In this document: positions 1-11,693 of the stretch, piece by piece | Layout of the letters: the number at the start of each line of letters is the position of its first letter | How positions within the stretch are numbered: position 1 is the stretch's first letter | Translations under genes and position numbers: made by a program | Assembly: GCA_003952965.2 (NCBI GenBank) | Contig: RXIC02000111.1 | Location: 1 to 64,000, forward strand | DNA: 64,000 bases | DNA from: Morella rubra | Taxonomy: Eukaryota; Streptophyta; Magnoliopsida; Fagales; Myricaceae | Reading direction: 5' to 3' | The notes under the pieces: model-generated | What the model was told of the DNA's origin: nothing | The model's input: the letters and a program-made list of their open reading frames with translations, nothing else | Database searches by the model: none

Positions 1-3000
1 TATTCGAGAACAGACAAGTACTTATATCTCTTCTCGCATTGTGATCGTTTGCCTTATCTCTCCACTATCATTGGATCGGGAAAATTTCTCTGATATTTCT
101 GGTCTTACATTGTGTAACGGGCCTAGGTGGTTTTAATACGGGCGATCCCGATTTTCACCTATGATTGTGCGTTGAACATGAGTAACAATACAATGAATAA
201 TGACAACTACATACTTGTTTTAACGTAGATAGTGATGAAGATGTTTCCCGTGTACTTCATATCTTCCTTTGGGCTTGCAAGACTCAAAGCTCTCCTTGCC
301 ACATGTCAAGTGAACAGGGTCTATCAATTTTATGTTTTCCTTCTTCTCTTCACTGAGACAACATCTCCAATTGGTGTGTAATATCGATGAACGTGTTGTC
401 TTGGAGTTCTGTCTGAATTACCGTGATCACGAATTTCTCGCTCTCTTTGTTTATTTAATTGTGTAATTCATCGAAGTTTTTATAGACTTGAGCGGAGGTT
501 TGGGCATAGTGTACTATATCTAAGTAGAGTAGTGTCCAGATCCCTCTTATGGGCTGATACGAATAACAAGAGTTTGGAATTTGTCTTCGATTTGTATGAG
601 GTAGAAGCTTTGGTTTTTACTTGAGAACTGTGGCTTTGTGGAGTTACTGGGGGCTTGGCAGGCATTTAGAGTTTGGAGTTCCATTTAGTGATGGTCATAG
701 ATTGCGATCAATCGCTAGGTATTTGTTTGATCTATCTGTGCTTATACTTAAAAAGAAATTAATTTGACTATAGAGAATATACTAGGGACAGGATGAATGA
801 GATGCTAGGGCACTTCTAACTCTTTCTTTTTGTTTGCAGCCATTCGTTTAGCGCTTCCCAAAAAGTCCAGTTCGTGTGATGGAACCATTTGATAGCAAAT
901 TTAATCTTGCCAAAGATACTTAGTTTGTCCATTTCGTAATTAGGATTGTTGGCATTTCTTATCCATTCAGTTCGTTTGAGTTGGAATCCATCCGTATGTA
1001 AATCTTACACTCAGAAATATTAGATGCTTTAGAGCATTGGAATGATGTCTCTCGTGACTCTCCAAACTTTCCTCTCTTTAGGATTTAAATAAGGTCAAAG
1101 ATCCATCTCTTATAGTATTATCTTTAGCGCTTCGGGATCTCACTCTCGTAGGATACTGTGCTATCGACTATATTTTGTACTAGGACCAAAGTGATAGTAT
1201 TTTGAGTTGATGTAACGAGAAGGTTTACATTCATCGAATACATCTATCCTCTTGCATACCATGTTGTTCTACTATCAGTCCAGTCTATTATTCATTCGGC
1301 TTTAACGACTCATTCTTTATTCTATCAACTCGGAAGCCCACCCATATGGTTTCAGTGGAGAATGGCATGTCAGTAGTAACATGTACATGAGGGGGGATTC
1401 ATAACGAGAATTTTTTAATATTCTTTATGACTAGATAGAGTTGTACAAGTAATCCAATAACGAAGATTATCTTTCCTCATCAATTATATATTCATCTCGC
1501 CACTCAAGTATATGCTTCAGGGTCGTCTACTTTGAAAGGTATCTCTGCGAAACTTGTAATCTTTTCACCATTAGAACCGGGCATAAAGGAGCAAAAGCTT
1601 TCCATGAATTCGTGGCTAAATACGAATTTATAACATTGAAATATCGATCACTTCTTTCTCATTAGATTCTCACATGCTAGATCCTATAGAAGTACTTACA
1701 CTCGCACATCCACTCGCTCCTGCCGATCGTTCGAGGAGCTCTAATAAATCTAGTGATAATAGGAATTTGGGATGCGTATGTCTGAGGGATGGTATGCATC
1801 TAATCGAATTTCTCCTCCGATCTACATTCCGTATAGTTCGCTATTAATCGCTAAACTTTGTCTGGGATTTTCTACAAACTGAGATTAATCACTATAGATA
1901 CGTTACATGCAACATAAAATTTCTTGATCTAGGTAAGTATTGTAATATATTGACAGAAGCGGAATTCGCATATTTCCAATTAAAATAATTCTGTAGCATT
2001 CTAGCTTAGCGATGAAAATACGTAGTTTCGTGAAAGATATCTGCTCTTTACGATTCACTTTGTCTGGTATTGTACACATATTTCTGTTCTACTCGCAAAA
2101 TACATAGATACATAGAATACGAATTTAAATATAACTAATGTGATAGCATACTATGCATTTTTTTACTTGGTTCTCTTGATCGGTCACACTCCCAATGTGT
2201 CTAAAGTGTGTGTGGATCTATAACTCTCTTTGTGCAGCTTGATGGTCTTCCAATTCTAAAAATAGATAAGACGAATTCTCTTCACTGATGAAAGGTATTC
2301 GTATCTAGAACTCACTTGTCGCTTTTATGTCAAAGAGTATGGTACTAAGAGACTTCTTTACTAATAATTAGAAATGGGGTTGGTTATTTTCTGTCATTGG
2401 TTACAAACCACAAATCTAATTATATCAAAAAAAAGATTCCTCAGTCGATCATAGAATAATTACGGACGAGAACTAAATCAGGAAAAATTGAGAAATTTAC
2501 TAGGATATAATTGTAGCTAAATTCATAAGACCTAAATAATAATGAATGGGGAAAAGAAAAAAAAGTGACAAAATCGTTTTTGATTGTTTTTTGGGGTCGG
2601 TCAACTTGACACGACAAGTCAAAACGGTCTAACCTTCCAGAAAATTCCTGGGAAGCTTAAAAATAATAAATAGTTGGATCTGGTGACGAGAGAGTCAACA
2701 AATTCCCAGTGCTTGGGGGACAAGCGAGGGTGGATTTTCAAGCATCGAGTTCTAGATAAAATCTATCAAGCTCTAAGGTTGGGTAGAACAAGCCGCAATG
2801 GTGTTTTAACTTGTCAGATTTGTATACTATATTCATTATTATCGTTTTTAGTCCTCTTTCTTTTTTTTCTCTTTGATTAGTACGCCAACTATCTCTCTTC
2901 ATTAAATTCAATCATAGGAGTCTTCTGGAAAATATGCTTGGATCTAGTTCATATAAGAGATAAGGGGACTTCTTTGGTCAGTGAGACTAGATAACTACGT

Positions 3001-5566
3001 TGAATAAAAGAGGTAGAGAAGCATATTGCGCTCACATGAAAACGTTTAGGGCGGCCTAGGACGTGTTGACCCAGAGATTGGTGATACATACGCGATGAAA
3101 CTAGAGAGGAAGGCCGGGAGATGGGTGACAGATTTTAACAGGGCACGGGCAAGTGGGTGGAACTGCGGCTAAAAGAACAAAGGAACGAAAAATGTAAGAT
3201 TCCACGGTGCGGACACCTGAACTAGAAACAAAATTTGATACCGGGAGGGTTGCCAATGCTTGAAACATTGCCGCCGAATATTACCGGAGCGCCGGCCAGC
3301 ACGACAAGGCAACCAAGAGTTCCATTCTATGGACTTATGAATGAAGATTCGACTGTTTGTTTTAACGTACATAGGAACCAGTGTCGGTTATATTTAAAAA
3401 AAAATAATAGTGCAAATGATGCTCTAATATAAAGGACTGGATAGGATAGTATTAAACAGTTTGATTATAGTCAGTGTAACAGATACATAGAGGAATGAAC
3501 TAATAACAATGAAATAGTGTCCGATGCTAATGTAATAATTTTTCATGAACACACTGAGTAATCTAAATAATAGTTTAAATCGTGAATCGTAATAATACAC
3601 TGGTCTGCGAATAAGCAGAGTTTGTTTGAGGCAGTCTTCATTCTCTTACAATCGAGATAATTATAGGCACAAATATCTAGAATAAAAATAAATCTATCAA
3701 CATTGCAATCAACAACATGGTCGGATAACCATAATGTTTATGCGGAATTAAACTAAATAAATATTATGTTTTCAACAAAACATCTATCAGGATTATAATT
3801 ACAATTGCGGATTCGATTACTTACCTTGATATAGTAATTCGGGAATCCACAAGTTTCAACCCGCTTCACGATCCAATCCAAAGCTCCAGCGATTCAGAAT
3901 AGTAACAGAATAGCAACACAAATGTCTTGCCTCCTAAGAGATTTATGTCACTCTCTCCTTATAGGGATTTCTCTAATAGGTTCTGATAGCCAACCCTTGA
4001 ATATAACATTTATATTTATAGGCATTGGAAAACCCTAGAGAGAGCATGGACATAGGATCCTTAGGGATCTCAAATTCCAGCCGTAGGATTAAACTGAAGA
4101 ACTCTTCTTCTAATAAAATTATGGCTTCTACTAATTACAATCAAGTTTCATCAACATATTGTAATTGACCTTGAAATTTGAGATTATTGCAAATATGCCC
4201 TTTACATACAATTAATTCCTTCCACCAAACTATATTTTATATGAGATATTAGGACTGGATTAATCATTTAGATATCGAAGGCACATAATTCTAACAATAT
4301 ATAATTGATGAGAAAGTATTGCAAGTGGCTGACCCCTCCCCTTTGGACATTATGACACGACATTTATTCCTTTCACAAACCTATTGGATTTTTCCAAACA
4401 ACAATCACTCTTTTTAGGTATTTTAGTATATAAAATTACAAATCTCAAGCATTAACTACCAGAATTCTTCGCAATTCTTTACCCGAAATACACTTGTAAT
4501 TAGAGTTGGGCATTTTGACACCCCGAACTCAACCCCAATCAATTGTGACAAGGAATTTGAAACCTAACCCCGACCTCGACCCGGACTGACCCTTGAACCT
4601 GAGCCGTCCAAGCAAATCAAATTCGGCTCAGGCTCAAGTTTCATTGGGCTTGTTTCTTTTTTTTACATTATATTGCACGAGCAGAAGGTTCTAGGCTAAT
4701 TTTTTTAGACCAAGAATTTTTTGAGCTATATTTCTTTTGAGAATAATACATATAGTTAGGATATTTAGGTCGGGTTCAAGGTTTTTTTTTTTTCCTGAAA
4801 CATGCTTCACAACCTGAACATGAATCAAGTCGAAATGAACAAATAATACCCGATCCCAACAAGCCAACCGACTCAGTTGGACTTTTTAAACATTTCCATT
4901 TTTAATTTCAAGATAAATAAACACAACATATACATATCTATCTCTTTTCAAATTATAGAGTGTAATTCAAATAGCTTAAGATTTATTGTAGTAAGACTTT
5001 TTCCTACGAGATATCCTCTAAGAATCTCTCTAAAAATCTCTCTACAATAAGCCATCATTTCTACCTGCGCACAGGTGGTGAAATAACCGACAAAAAGTAG
5101 GAGGTATTGACCCAACTTTCTCGCGATCAACTATCTTCTGTTAGATGTCTAAAAAAAAAAAAAAAAAACTATCTTCTGTTAGAGTGGTATTTTTTCTCGT
5201 CTGTTAACCACTAAGTTCGGACTCTACCCATTATAAAAGTGGGATTTACCATGATCCAATGGGACTAATAGATTTTTAACCAACCGTTTAAAAAAAAGAA
5301 AAGGATTTTCCCACTCGTCACTAACATGAACGAGAAAGAAATTTAAGAAGCTTCAAAAAATATAGGAAGTTTCTAAAGTTCCTAGAGTGAGCATGTTGCA
5401 AGAACAAATATGTGAACCATGAATTAGCACACAATCGCATTTGAAGGTTATAACCTTCCCTAAAATGCATTAGTATCCCCTTCCAACACTATTGAACAGT
5501 ACTGCGAAGTAACAATTTATGTCTTAGAAGGCGAAGTTACATAGAGACTAGAACATAATCCGGAGT
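1..5566. other. Gene-free region left of the CACTA element
   Basis: I see no exon series or protein family in this stretch, and open frames are all shorter than about 70 codons. Bases 1-2400 have few homopolymer runs and many CG dinucleotides. From about 2400 onwards the DNA has the A/T-run-rich texture of the rest of the window. Bases 4500-4870 contain a degenerate stretch rich in GACC/AACC steps, like a common dispersed plant repeat. A poly-A run lies at 5151-5168, between two copies of the short string ACTATCTTCTGTTAG. Old decayed transposon sequence is likely but no class can be named. Confidence 0.5.
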
Positions 5567-5579
5567 CACTACAAAAAAA

Positions 5580-5875
5580 CAGGTCTATAGCGGCGGTCTC
5601 TAAAAACGCCGCTATAGACCCCTTATCCCGGCGTTTTACTTTAAACGCGACTAAAAACACCCCTATAGCGATGGTCACAGACCGCTGCTATAGACCAATA
5701 TAGCGGTCTCTGACGCGCTATATACCTCATGTAGCGCGGCGGTTTTGTCAAAACTGCGGCTATAAGGCCAATCTCTAGCGATTGTATACCTACAGCAGCG
5801 GTCAGTATGACCACCACTGTTTCTTGTACCTTTAGCACCAATTTTGAAAAAAATCGCTGCTACAGGTATAGTTGA
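5580..5875. repeat. Left subterminal repeat array of the CACTA element
   Basis: Repeated GCGGCGGT / ACCGCCGC-type motifs, each joined to CTATAG, occur in both orientations and can form short hairpins. The same motif fills the right end of the element, which identifies the arrays as subterminal transposase-binding repeats. This is an inference from CACTA family structure. Confidence 0.75.
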
Positions 5876-7264
5876 AAAAAAAAAAAAAAAAAATCCAAAA
5901 TTATATGTATTTAATGTTAATAATTATTTTTATAGACTATATTATTCCTTTTAATACATAATTTTATTTTGTCACGTGTTTAAAAAAAAAATTAGGAGAC
6001 CTACTTAATAAAATATGGAATTAAAATGAGTTTTATGAAAATTGAATTTCTTATATGGAATTAGAAATAATGTTATGAAAGTTATATCTATGATTGTTAT
6101 GGTAATTGTATTTTTATTGACTAAATCTAAGTAGTTTAGACATCTATTATCATATGCTTATAATGAGCATAATGATGCAGGGGGAGCCGAGTCAGACGAC
6201 GCTGAGCTGTCAGATTACACATTGATGGCGTTAAATTACCTTGAGCGGGTAGATCAGTGCAAGGATGGCAAGAAATCGTAATCTAACCTAATTGGGGTAG
6301 TTTTCGTGCATGTGTCGATTTTTTGGTCATAACTTTGGCTACGAGTATCTGATTCGCGCCCATGACCCCAATTCGGAAAGCTCTTTTCAGCGCGCACGTC
6401 GTGGTCACCTAGCTACACTTCGATGCACCTCATTTTGAGCCCTAAATCCGCTGTTTCCCTCTCAAAAACCTATTTTTATTTATGATTTTCTTTCCTTTAC
6501 CGTTTAGGAATTATTTCTAAATCCGATTTGGGCCAGTTTTTGGCAGTCTATTTAATTTTGGTAAAATCCCATTAGGGATGGATTTTAGTTATTTTAGCTC
6601 GGCTTGTGGGTTGTTTTTTTTTGGAACATGCATGATTAATATTTATTTGTAATAATTAGTAATATAATAATATTTAATTTCAAACAAAAAGATATTGTGA
6701 GATTAATTAACTTATGCAATTAAAGTACATAACTTAATATCTGCTCATAGTTATTATGGTAATTGAATATTTTATTGATTATAATTAACAATTATATTTC
6801 AATAATTTGTAATATAAGCCTAATTTATTAAGATTGAAAACGGTGTCCCCTACCTAAAACGCTGCCGTTCCCCCCAACTCCCCCTCCCCATTTCTTAAAA
6901 ACTCCCCCCGCACCCTAAAACGCAAAAATTCTCCCTCCCCGCACGCACCCTAAAACGCAAAATTCAACCCACCCCCTTACCCCCCGCAGCCCTCACCCTG
7001 GTCCCCTGAGCTCCCTCCTTGTTGTCACTCACCACCCACCAGGCCACCCTCCGGCTCTCTCCCTCTCTCTCTCTCTCTATCCCCCCTCTCTTTGGCATTA
7101 TCTTGTTCTTTTTGCAATTTCCCTGTTTAAGGTTTTTTTTTTTTTTTTTTTTTTTTACAGATCTCTTTTGATTTCAGTTGGGTTTCTCCGTCACTGCCCT
7201 TTCCGTTGCTGCCCTCTTCGATTTCAGTCTCGAGGCAGAGACCTATCAGACTCCAACGTTTTCG

Positions 7265-7358
7265 ATGGCCACAAAGAAGAAACAGTGCTTCGGTTGTGAT
7301 AGTGGGTGCTGGACCAGTGGGTCTCGTTCTCGCTATACTTCTGACCAAACTGGGTATT
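7265..7358 (+). pseudogene. Captured FAD-monooxygenase nucleotide-binding fragment
   Basis: Translation of 7293-7358 gives a textbook Rossmann dinucleotide-binding segment, VVIVGAGPVGLVLAILL, followed by TKLGI. This is the first beta-alpha-beta unit of FAD-dependent aromatic-ring monooxygenases. It is only about 22 residues long. A nearby ATG at 7265 is in a different frame, so the piece is shifted relative to any start codon. The reading ends at the point where an intron would be expected. It lies inside the CACTA element with no other monooxygenase sequence beside it, so it is most likely a captured exon fragment and not a functional gene. Confidence 0.65.
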
Positions 7359-7433
7359 AGTTCTTTGACCCTTATGTTTAATTTTTGGCAGTGTTTGGCT
7401 GTACAGAAAGTTTGGGAAGTGAAAATGAAAATT

Positions 7434-8118
7434 GAAATGTATCATGTGTTTCCTTTTATTTAAAACGTAGAAGGTGCATTAGTTTTATGTTTGATTGTGC
7501 TGCACTTCATATTTTCTGATTGTTTCAGTTTTATACATTCATGGTTGATTATATAGGTCTAATTTGAATGGTCCTTTTTTTTTAGTTGGATGTTTCCTTG
7601 ATGCAAGTAAACTTGTTTGTAAAGTGAGATTTGTGTTTCTAGACAGTTCTAAACTGCATCTTCGTTTTTTTAGAAACCAGAGATGTGTCATTTAAGCCTG
7701 TACCGATTGTTCAAAAGCCAATATCTTCAATTTTAGTAAAGATGACTCCAGCCATGAAAGTATACCTTCCCAGTGAGTCAAAATATAGTCTTGGTGAATT
7801 GTAATTGTTGCAACATGAGAAGGCATGGGTTGCAGTACTCTAAAATACTATAAACTTCCTTGCATATGGTTTCTATAACTCTTGTATGTTTTTCATTCAC
7901 CTAAGCAGATAGAAGATGTGATGTATCATGTGTTCCTTTTATTTAAAACGTAGAAAGTGCATCAGTTTTATGTTTGATTGGGGTATTGAATGCTTGTTTC
8001 TAGTGGTCAGTGATTGTGCTGCACTTCATCTTTTTTTATTGTTTCAGTTTTAGACATTCATGGTTGATTATATAGGTCTAATTTGAATGGCCCTTTTTTT
8101 TGAGTTGGATGTTTCCAA
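7434..8118. repeat. Direct duplication inside the CACTA cargo
   Basis: About 170 bases at 7434-7603 recur at 7918-8118 with only small differences. Both copies contain the strings ATGTATCATGTGTT, TTTATTTAAAACGTAGAA, TGATTGTGCTGCACTTCAT and GGTTGATTATATAGGTC. The second copy carries an extra insertion of about 30 bases. The duplication separates the FAD fragment from the RBM28-like fragment. Confidence 0.8.
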
Positions 8119-8191
8119 ACCATCAGGAATATTATAATTGACCATTATATTTATTCTATTTCGAAGTTGAAGTGGGAAAAAAATTTGACAG

Positions 8192-8565
8192 GTCTTGCAC
8201 AAGATGGATGTAGAATGGATGCTTCAGCTGTTCTTTATACAAGTGTTAAATCAGCACATGCTTCAGTTGCAATGGTTTGGGCACGTCAGCTGCGTGGAGA
8301 GGTAAAGTATATGTGGGATAGGTTACGACTGTTTTGACATTGCTTAGATTTCCCAATGAAAATGTTATTGTGATAGCTGATGAAAGTAATTTCATCTTTT
8401 ATGTTGTAGGCTTTGATATTACAATTAGTCATTGCCATGGTTCAAATAGATGTTGATAACATGAGTCCTACATGTTGTAGAATTTTTGAGGTATTGCTGT
8501 TGATTGGGCTGTTCCAAAGAAAGTATATAACAGTGATGCTAATGCAATTCTTACTTCAGGAGATG
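8192..8565 (+). pseudogene. Captured RBM28/NOP4-like RNA-binding protein exons
   Basis: Two exon-like blocks can be read. The block 8192-8301 is bounded by a CAG acceptor and a GTAAAG donor and encodes [20 protein letters not shown] and the start of the next RRM-linker, ending ARQLRGE. The block near 8490-8565 encodes [12 protein letters not shown] followed by [13 protein letters not shown] and ends at a GT donor. Both resemble the RRM region of the plant homologue of RBM28/Nop4, a nucleolar ribosome-biogenesis protein. The RRM core between them is missing or decayed, with stop codons. The intervening text looks like retained intron, so genomic DNA rather than mRNA seems to have been captured. 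Identification rests on remembered motifs and has not been searched. Confidence 0.6.
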
Positions 8566-8639
8566 GTAATTACATCCTGCTCTTGTTTAAGTACAGTTTT
8601 TGGCTTTTTGAGCTGATTTTTGCTTTTAACGAAGTCATC

Positions 8640-8803
8640 TCTCTTGGGCACAAAGAAAATGTGACTGTTGCACAGGTGAAGCAACACTGTGAGATGGAAA
8701 GCATGAAGAGAAGCTGCACAAGTTGATACTGCAGAGCAAGATCAATGAAACCAAGGATCATATGAAACGCAAAACTAGCGAGATTGAGAAAAGCAAGGTT
8801 TTA
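8640..8803 (+). pseudogene. Third exon-like fragment inside the CACTA element, unidentified
   Basis: A stretch following a CAG-like acceptor reads [20 protein letters not shown] then TSEIEKSK, a charged, probably helical or coiled-coil sequence. I cannot assign it. It could come from the same RBM28-like gene or from a third donor gene. It has no start codon of its own in frame with a plausible protein. Confidence 0.3.
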
Positions 8804-9087
8804 AGAACATGTCCAATAGAGATTCTTTTAAAACTTGTAATTACATCTTATTACAGTCTATTCCTAATTTGTAAAGATTCTTGTGTTTGTTGTAAAATAT
8901 TATTAATCAATAATAATGAAGTATATTTAGTTTTATTATCCTTGGTCTTTAAATTTTTACATCCAATGAATTATGATTATTAAAATAAATTTGTATTACC
9001 GATTTAAAAAAGCATGTATAGAAAAATATAGGAAAAAATTAGTGGTGATTTGGAAATGCAAAAAAAAAAAAAAAAAAAAAAAGCTAC

Positions 9088-9305
9088 AAACCTATAGCGG
9101 CGGTTTGTGACCGCCGCTATAGACCTTTAGTGCCAAAACAACGCAATTGTGCCTGGGTATATAGCAGCGGTTTCGACCGCCACGATAGACCTATGCTGAC
9201 AGGTATATGGTGGCGGTCGAGACCGCCACTAAAAAACCGCTGCTATAGGTTATGGCAGCAGTTTTTTAACGTATAGCAGCAGTTTTCGACCGCTGCTATA
9301 GGTCG
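9088..9305. repeat. Right subterminal repeat array of the CACTA element
   Basis: Many alternating direct and inverted copies of CTATAGCGGCGGT-like units lie just inside the right terminus, mirroring the left array. Some copies are degenerate (GCAGCGGT, GCAGCAGT). Confidence 0.75.
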
Positions 9306-9322
9306 GCTTTTTTGTAGTGAGT

Positions 9323-10490
9323 CGTAGAGAGGAACAACTTAGATTATGTTCTACGGTTGAAATGGCTACTTCTTATGATTAATTTAAATGTGATATGGAG
9401 AAAAGAAATAACTTCCTTAACATTTTAATGGAATTAATTATATTATATTTATTAATTATTGTTATACAATTTCATCACTTAACAACAATAAAATAAGCAA
9501 TATAAATGTTTACTCTGAATTGAAATTGAAAGCTAAAAGAGGGGAAAAATTTAGAGAGCCAAAGAGATTTGAAGTTAAAAAGAGAAAATAGGTTTATAAA
9601 AGCTGAGATAAAGTCATCATTAAAAAGAAAAAGTCAAATTAAATTTGTCACATGTAAAACTTCCAAAAACAATTGTTGGACTAAGAGAGTTTTTTTTATG
9701 TTAATTTTTTAGAAGGTTGAGATGAAATGAAGAGGCCTTTTTTTTAAAAAAAGTGAAATTAAGAGGAAAAAAATAAAAACCGATATTTACATCATACAGT
9801 ACAATATTTGTTGTTGGTGAACTTTAACCTTTATTATTTTTTAAAAGATACTTTAATACACTTCTTATCATTTTGGGTGTGATTTTTAAAACATTAACTC
9901 TGTGTCATTTATTTTGAGGACAAAATAGTATTTGAAGGCGTAAAAACGGCTGGTGAGATAGTAACCTTAAAACTTAAAAGGGTTCTTTTTAAAAAACAAT
10001 TTGTGGTGCCGGCCCCCTGTCTCCGCGGCCAGGCGCCAGTGGCCCAGCGCCATTGAAGATCGTATACAATTCCAATAATTTTATCTCAAATTGAATAACT
10101 TCAGTTTCTTGAAACCCCCGTCTCCGCCGGTGCCATTGAAGAATATCGTATGCAATTCCAATCATTTCATCTCAAATTGAACAACTTCAGTTTCTTGTTG
10201 AGCCAACACCTTTGACGTTCGGTGATCACGGCCTTCTATATATTCAACAGGGCACTTTCCTAATACTTCCATGTGGCAGAAAGATAAGGAACATCAAATT
10301 TAATTTTGAAGCCGACCATTAATGTCACGTGCAGCGTTCTCTGCCACCTTGCGTGGAATTTTCTCATATATAAAGTGCGGCCACTCACGTAAACCATGGG
10401 AGGTTTACGATGGAGATTCATGAGAAAGGGTGACATTTGTCGGCAGAATACAACTGTGAAACTGTAACCGATAAACTTAGCCGAGAAATC
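9323..10490. other. Intergenic DNA between the CACTA element and the PHT1 promoter
   Basis: AT-rich DNA without a gene, with purine-rich runs up to about 9970. A GC-rich patch around 10000-10050 introduces the duplicated promoter segment annotated separately. Confidence 0.5.
10049..10198. repeat. Tandem duplication of an 83-bp segment upstream of PHT1
   Basis: A segment starting GCCATTGAAGA at 10049 is repeated from 10132 with about 90% identity. Both copies contain CTCAAATTGAA and AACTTCAGTTTCTTG. It lies about 450-600 bases upstream of the inferred transcription start of the phosphate transporter. Confidence 0.8.
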
Positions 10491-10496
10491 CCCTGG

Positions 10497-10576
10497 GAAT
10501 ATGCGCGTAAAGATTTAGTCCGCTCGGACAAATATAGGGTGACAGAATGGTAAGAACGAGAAACAGGGGAATATGC
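10497..10576 (+). promoter_or_regulatory. Two P1BS phosphate-starvation motifs (GAATATGC)
   Basis: GAATATGC occurs at 10497-10504 and again at 10569-10576. Both fit GNATATNC, the site bound by PHR1-type MYB-CC factors in phosphate-starvation genes. They sit about 120 and 45 bases upstream of a TATA box at 10618. A third match, GCATATTC at 10699-10706, probably lies in the transcribed leader. This arrangement is typical of PHT1 promoters; PHR1 control is inferred. Confidence 0.75.
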
Positions 10577-10617
10577 GGCTCAAATATTCGGGCTCTGTAT
10601 AAGGAAATTTCCATGCA

Positions 10618-10624
10618 TATAAAT
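10618..10624 (+). promoter_or_regulatory. TATA box of the PHT1 gene
   Basis: TATAAAT follows the P1BS motifs and precedes a CT-rich stretch (10660-10685) that resembles a plant transcription start and leader. The coding ATG is about 1.07 kb further on, which implies an intron in the 5' untranslated region. A donor AG|GTCAGT at 10711-10718 fits; its acceptor cannot be fixed but may lie near 11590-11610. Confidence 0.6.
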
Positions 10625-11693
10625 TGTCCAGCACACGCAGGGGCCTTTTACCTTCGTTTTGTCTTCTCTCTCCCTCTCTCTTAACAATCTCAAGGCAGGC
10701 ATATTCAAGGAGGTCAGTCTAACAATCTTTTGCTATACATTTCGTGTTTGGCGTTTTGTTTTCATCTCATGTTTAGGTAGACAAACACATCGATCGTAAC
10801 CCATTGCTGTATATTCTTGTTAATTGAGGTTGCTGTCTTATATGCGTATCGTTGTATATTATGAGGAAGCTGCTCTGTGTATTGTAAAGAACTCTTTCAA
10901 TTCTTTTTCAATCTGGTAAAAATGGTTTTGGTTTTCAAACCAACTCATAATCTTTAATTGACATGTTCTTGGAGAAGGAAGCTCAATGTTTGTACTAATC
11001 TTAAGAGATTCTCAAGGCACATTTTGGGGTCTCATTGTTATTGTTGTTGAATAGCCAGTTTCAAAGCATATTATGTACAATATTCGAGGTGAGCCTGATC
11101 CGAACTTATCATCTTTAGACAAGAACATCATCAAAACGAATTTCTGCATAAAAGGAAACATAGTCACACGTCAAGTGTATCATGGTTTCTCTGAGGTTCC
11201 ATTGTTCCATGGGAAACTTCAATTTCGAAGAGAAACCCGAACGACGTATTTGAATGGTATGAGGAATAAGAAGAAAGTATTTGCAGTGGCAATTGCGCCT
11301 CTAAATGGTTGCCGGAGTATCTCTCATTTTTTCCTTATATATACTCTTCGGACAATCGTTCCATACTCAATTTTTAAGTGCTATAATTGGTTGATATAGG
11401 ATATGTTATGAAATTGGATTCGCCTAGTCTCTCTCTTTCTTTATAAATCATGACGGAATTTGAAGCTTTTCTGCCCCATTAATGCTACATTTGTATACGA
11501 AATCTTATCTGTGTTCACATGTCCGATGAAAGATTCTAGTCACTCCCGTTGAAAAGTTGGTCCTATACGAACCTGAACGCTCTTGTGCAACTCCAGCAGA
11601 TAGCAGAAGAAAAGAAATTGTCCGTCTGGGAGAGATAGAGGGAGAGAGACTGGACAAAGACAAGGCAGTTTGTAAGTGAGAGAGCTTATAACC

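Larger units (their letters stand above)
5567..9319. mobile_element. Non-autonomous CACTA (En/Spm) transposon carrying host gene fragments
   Basis: The left end begins CACTACAAAAAAA at 5567. The right end finishes with TTTTTTGTAGTG at 9319, so the terminal inverted repeats match perfectly over 12 bases. AGT at 5564-5566 and AGT at 9320-9322 form the 3-bp target duplication expected of CACTA elements. Both subterminal regions (about 5580-5875 and 9090-9305) are packed with direct and inverted copies of a GC-rich motif resembling CTATAGCGGCGGT, the usual layout of transposase-binding repeats. No transposase or TNPA-like reading frame is present. The interior instead holds exon-like pieces of at least two unrelated host genes, a long CT-rich leader-like stretch (about 6840-7160) and a poly-T run. 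Pack-CACTA is the best description. The intact ends and target duplication suggest a fairly recent insertion. Confidence 0.93.

Noticed and set aside
3740-4320. Possible solo LTR
   Set aside because: The texture resembles plant LTR sequence, but I could not find matched TG...CA ends or a target duplication.
11073-11399. 108-codon open frame between the PHT1 TATA box and coding start
   Set aside because: It lies in the probable leader intron, has no domain and has ordinary AT-rich intron composition.
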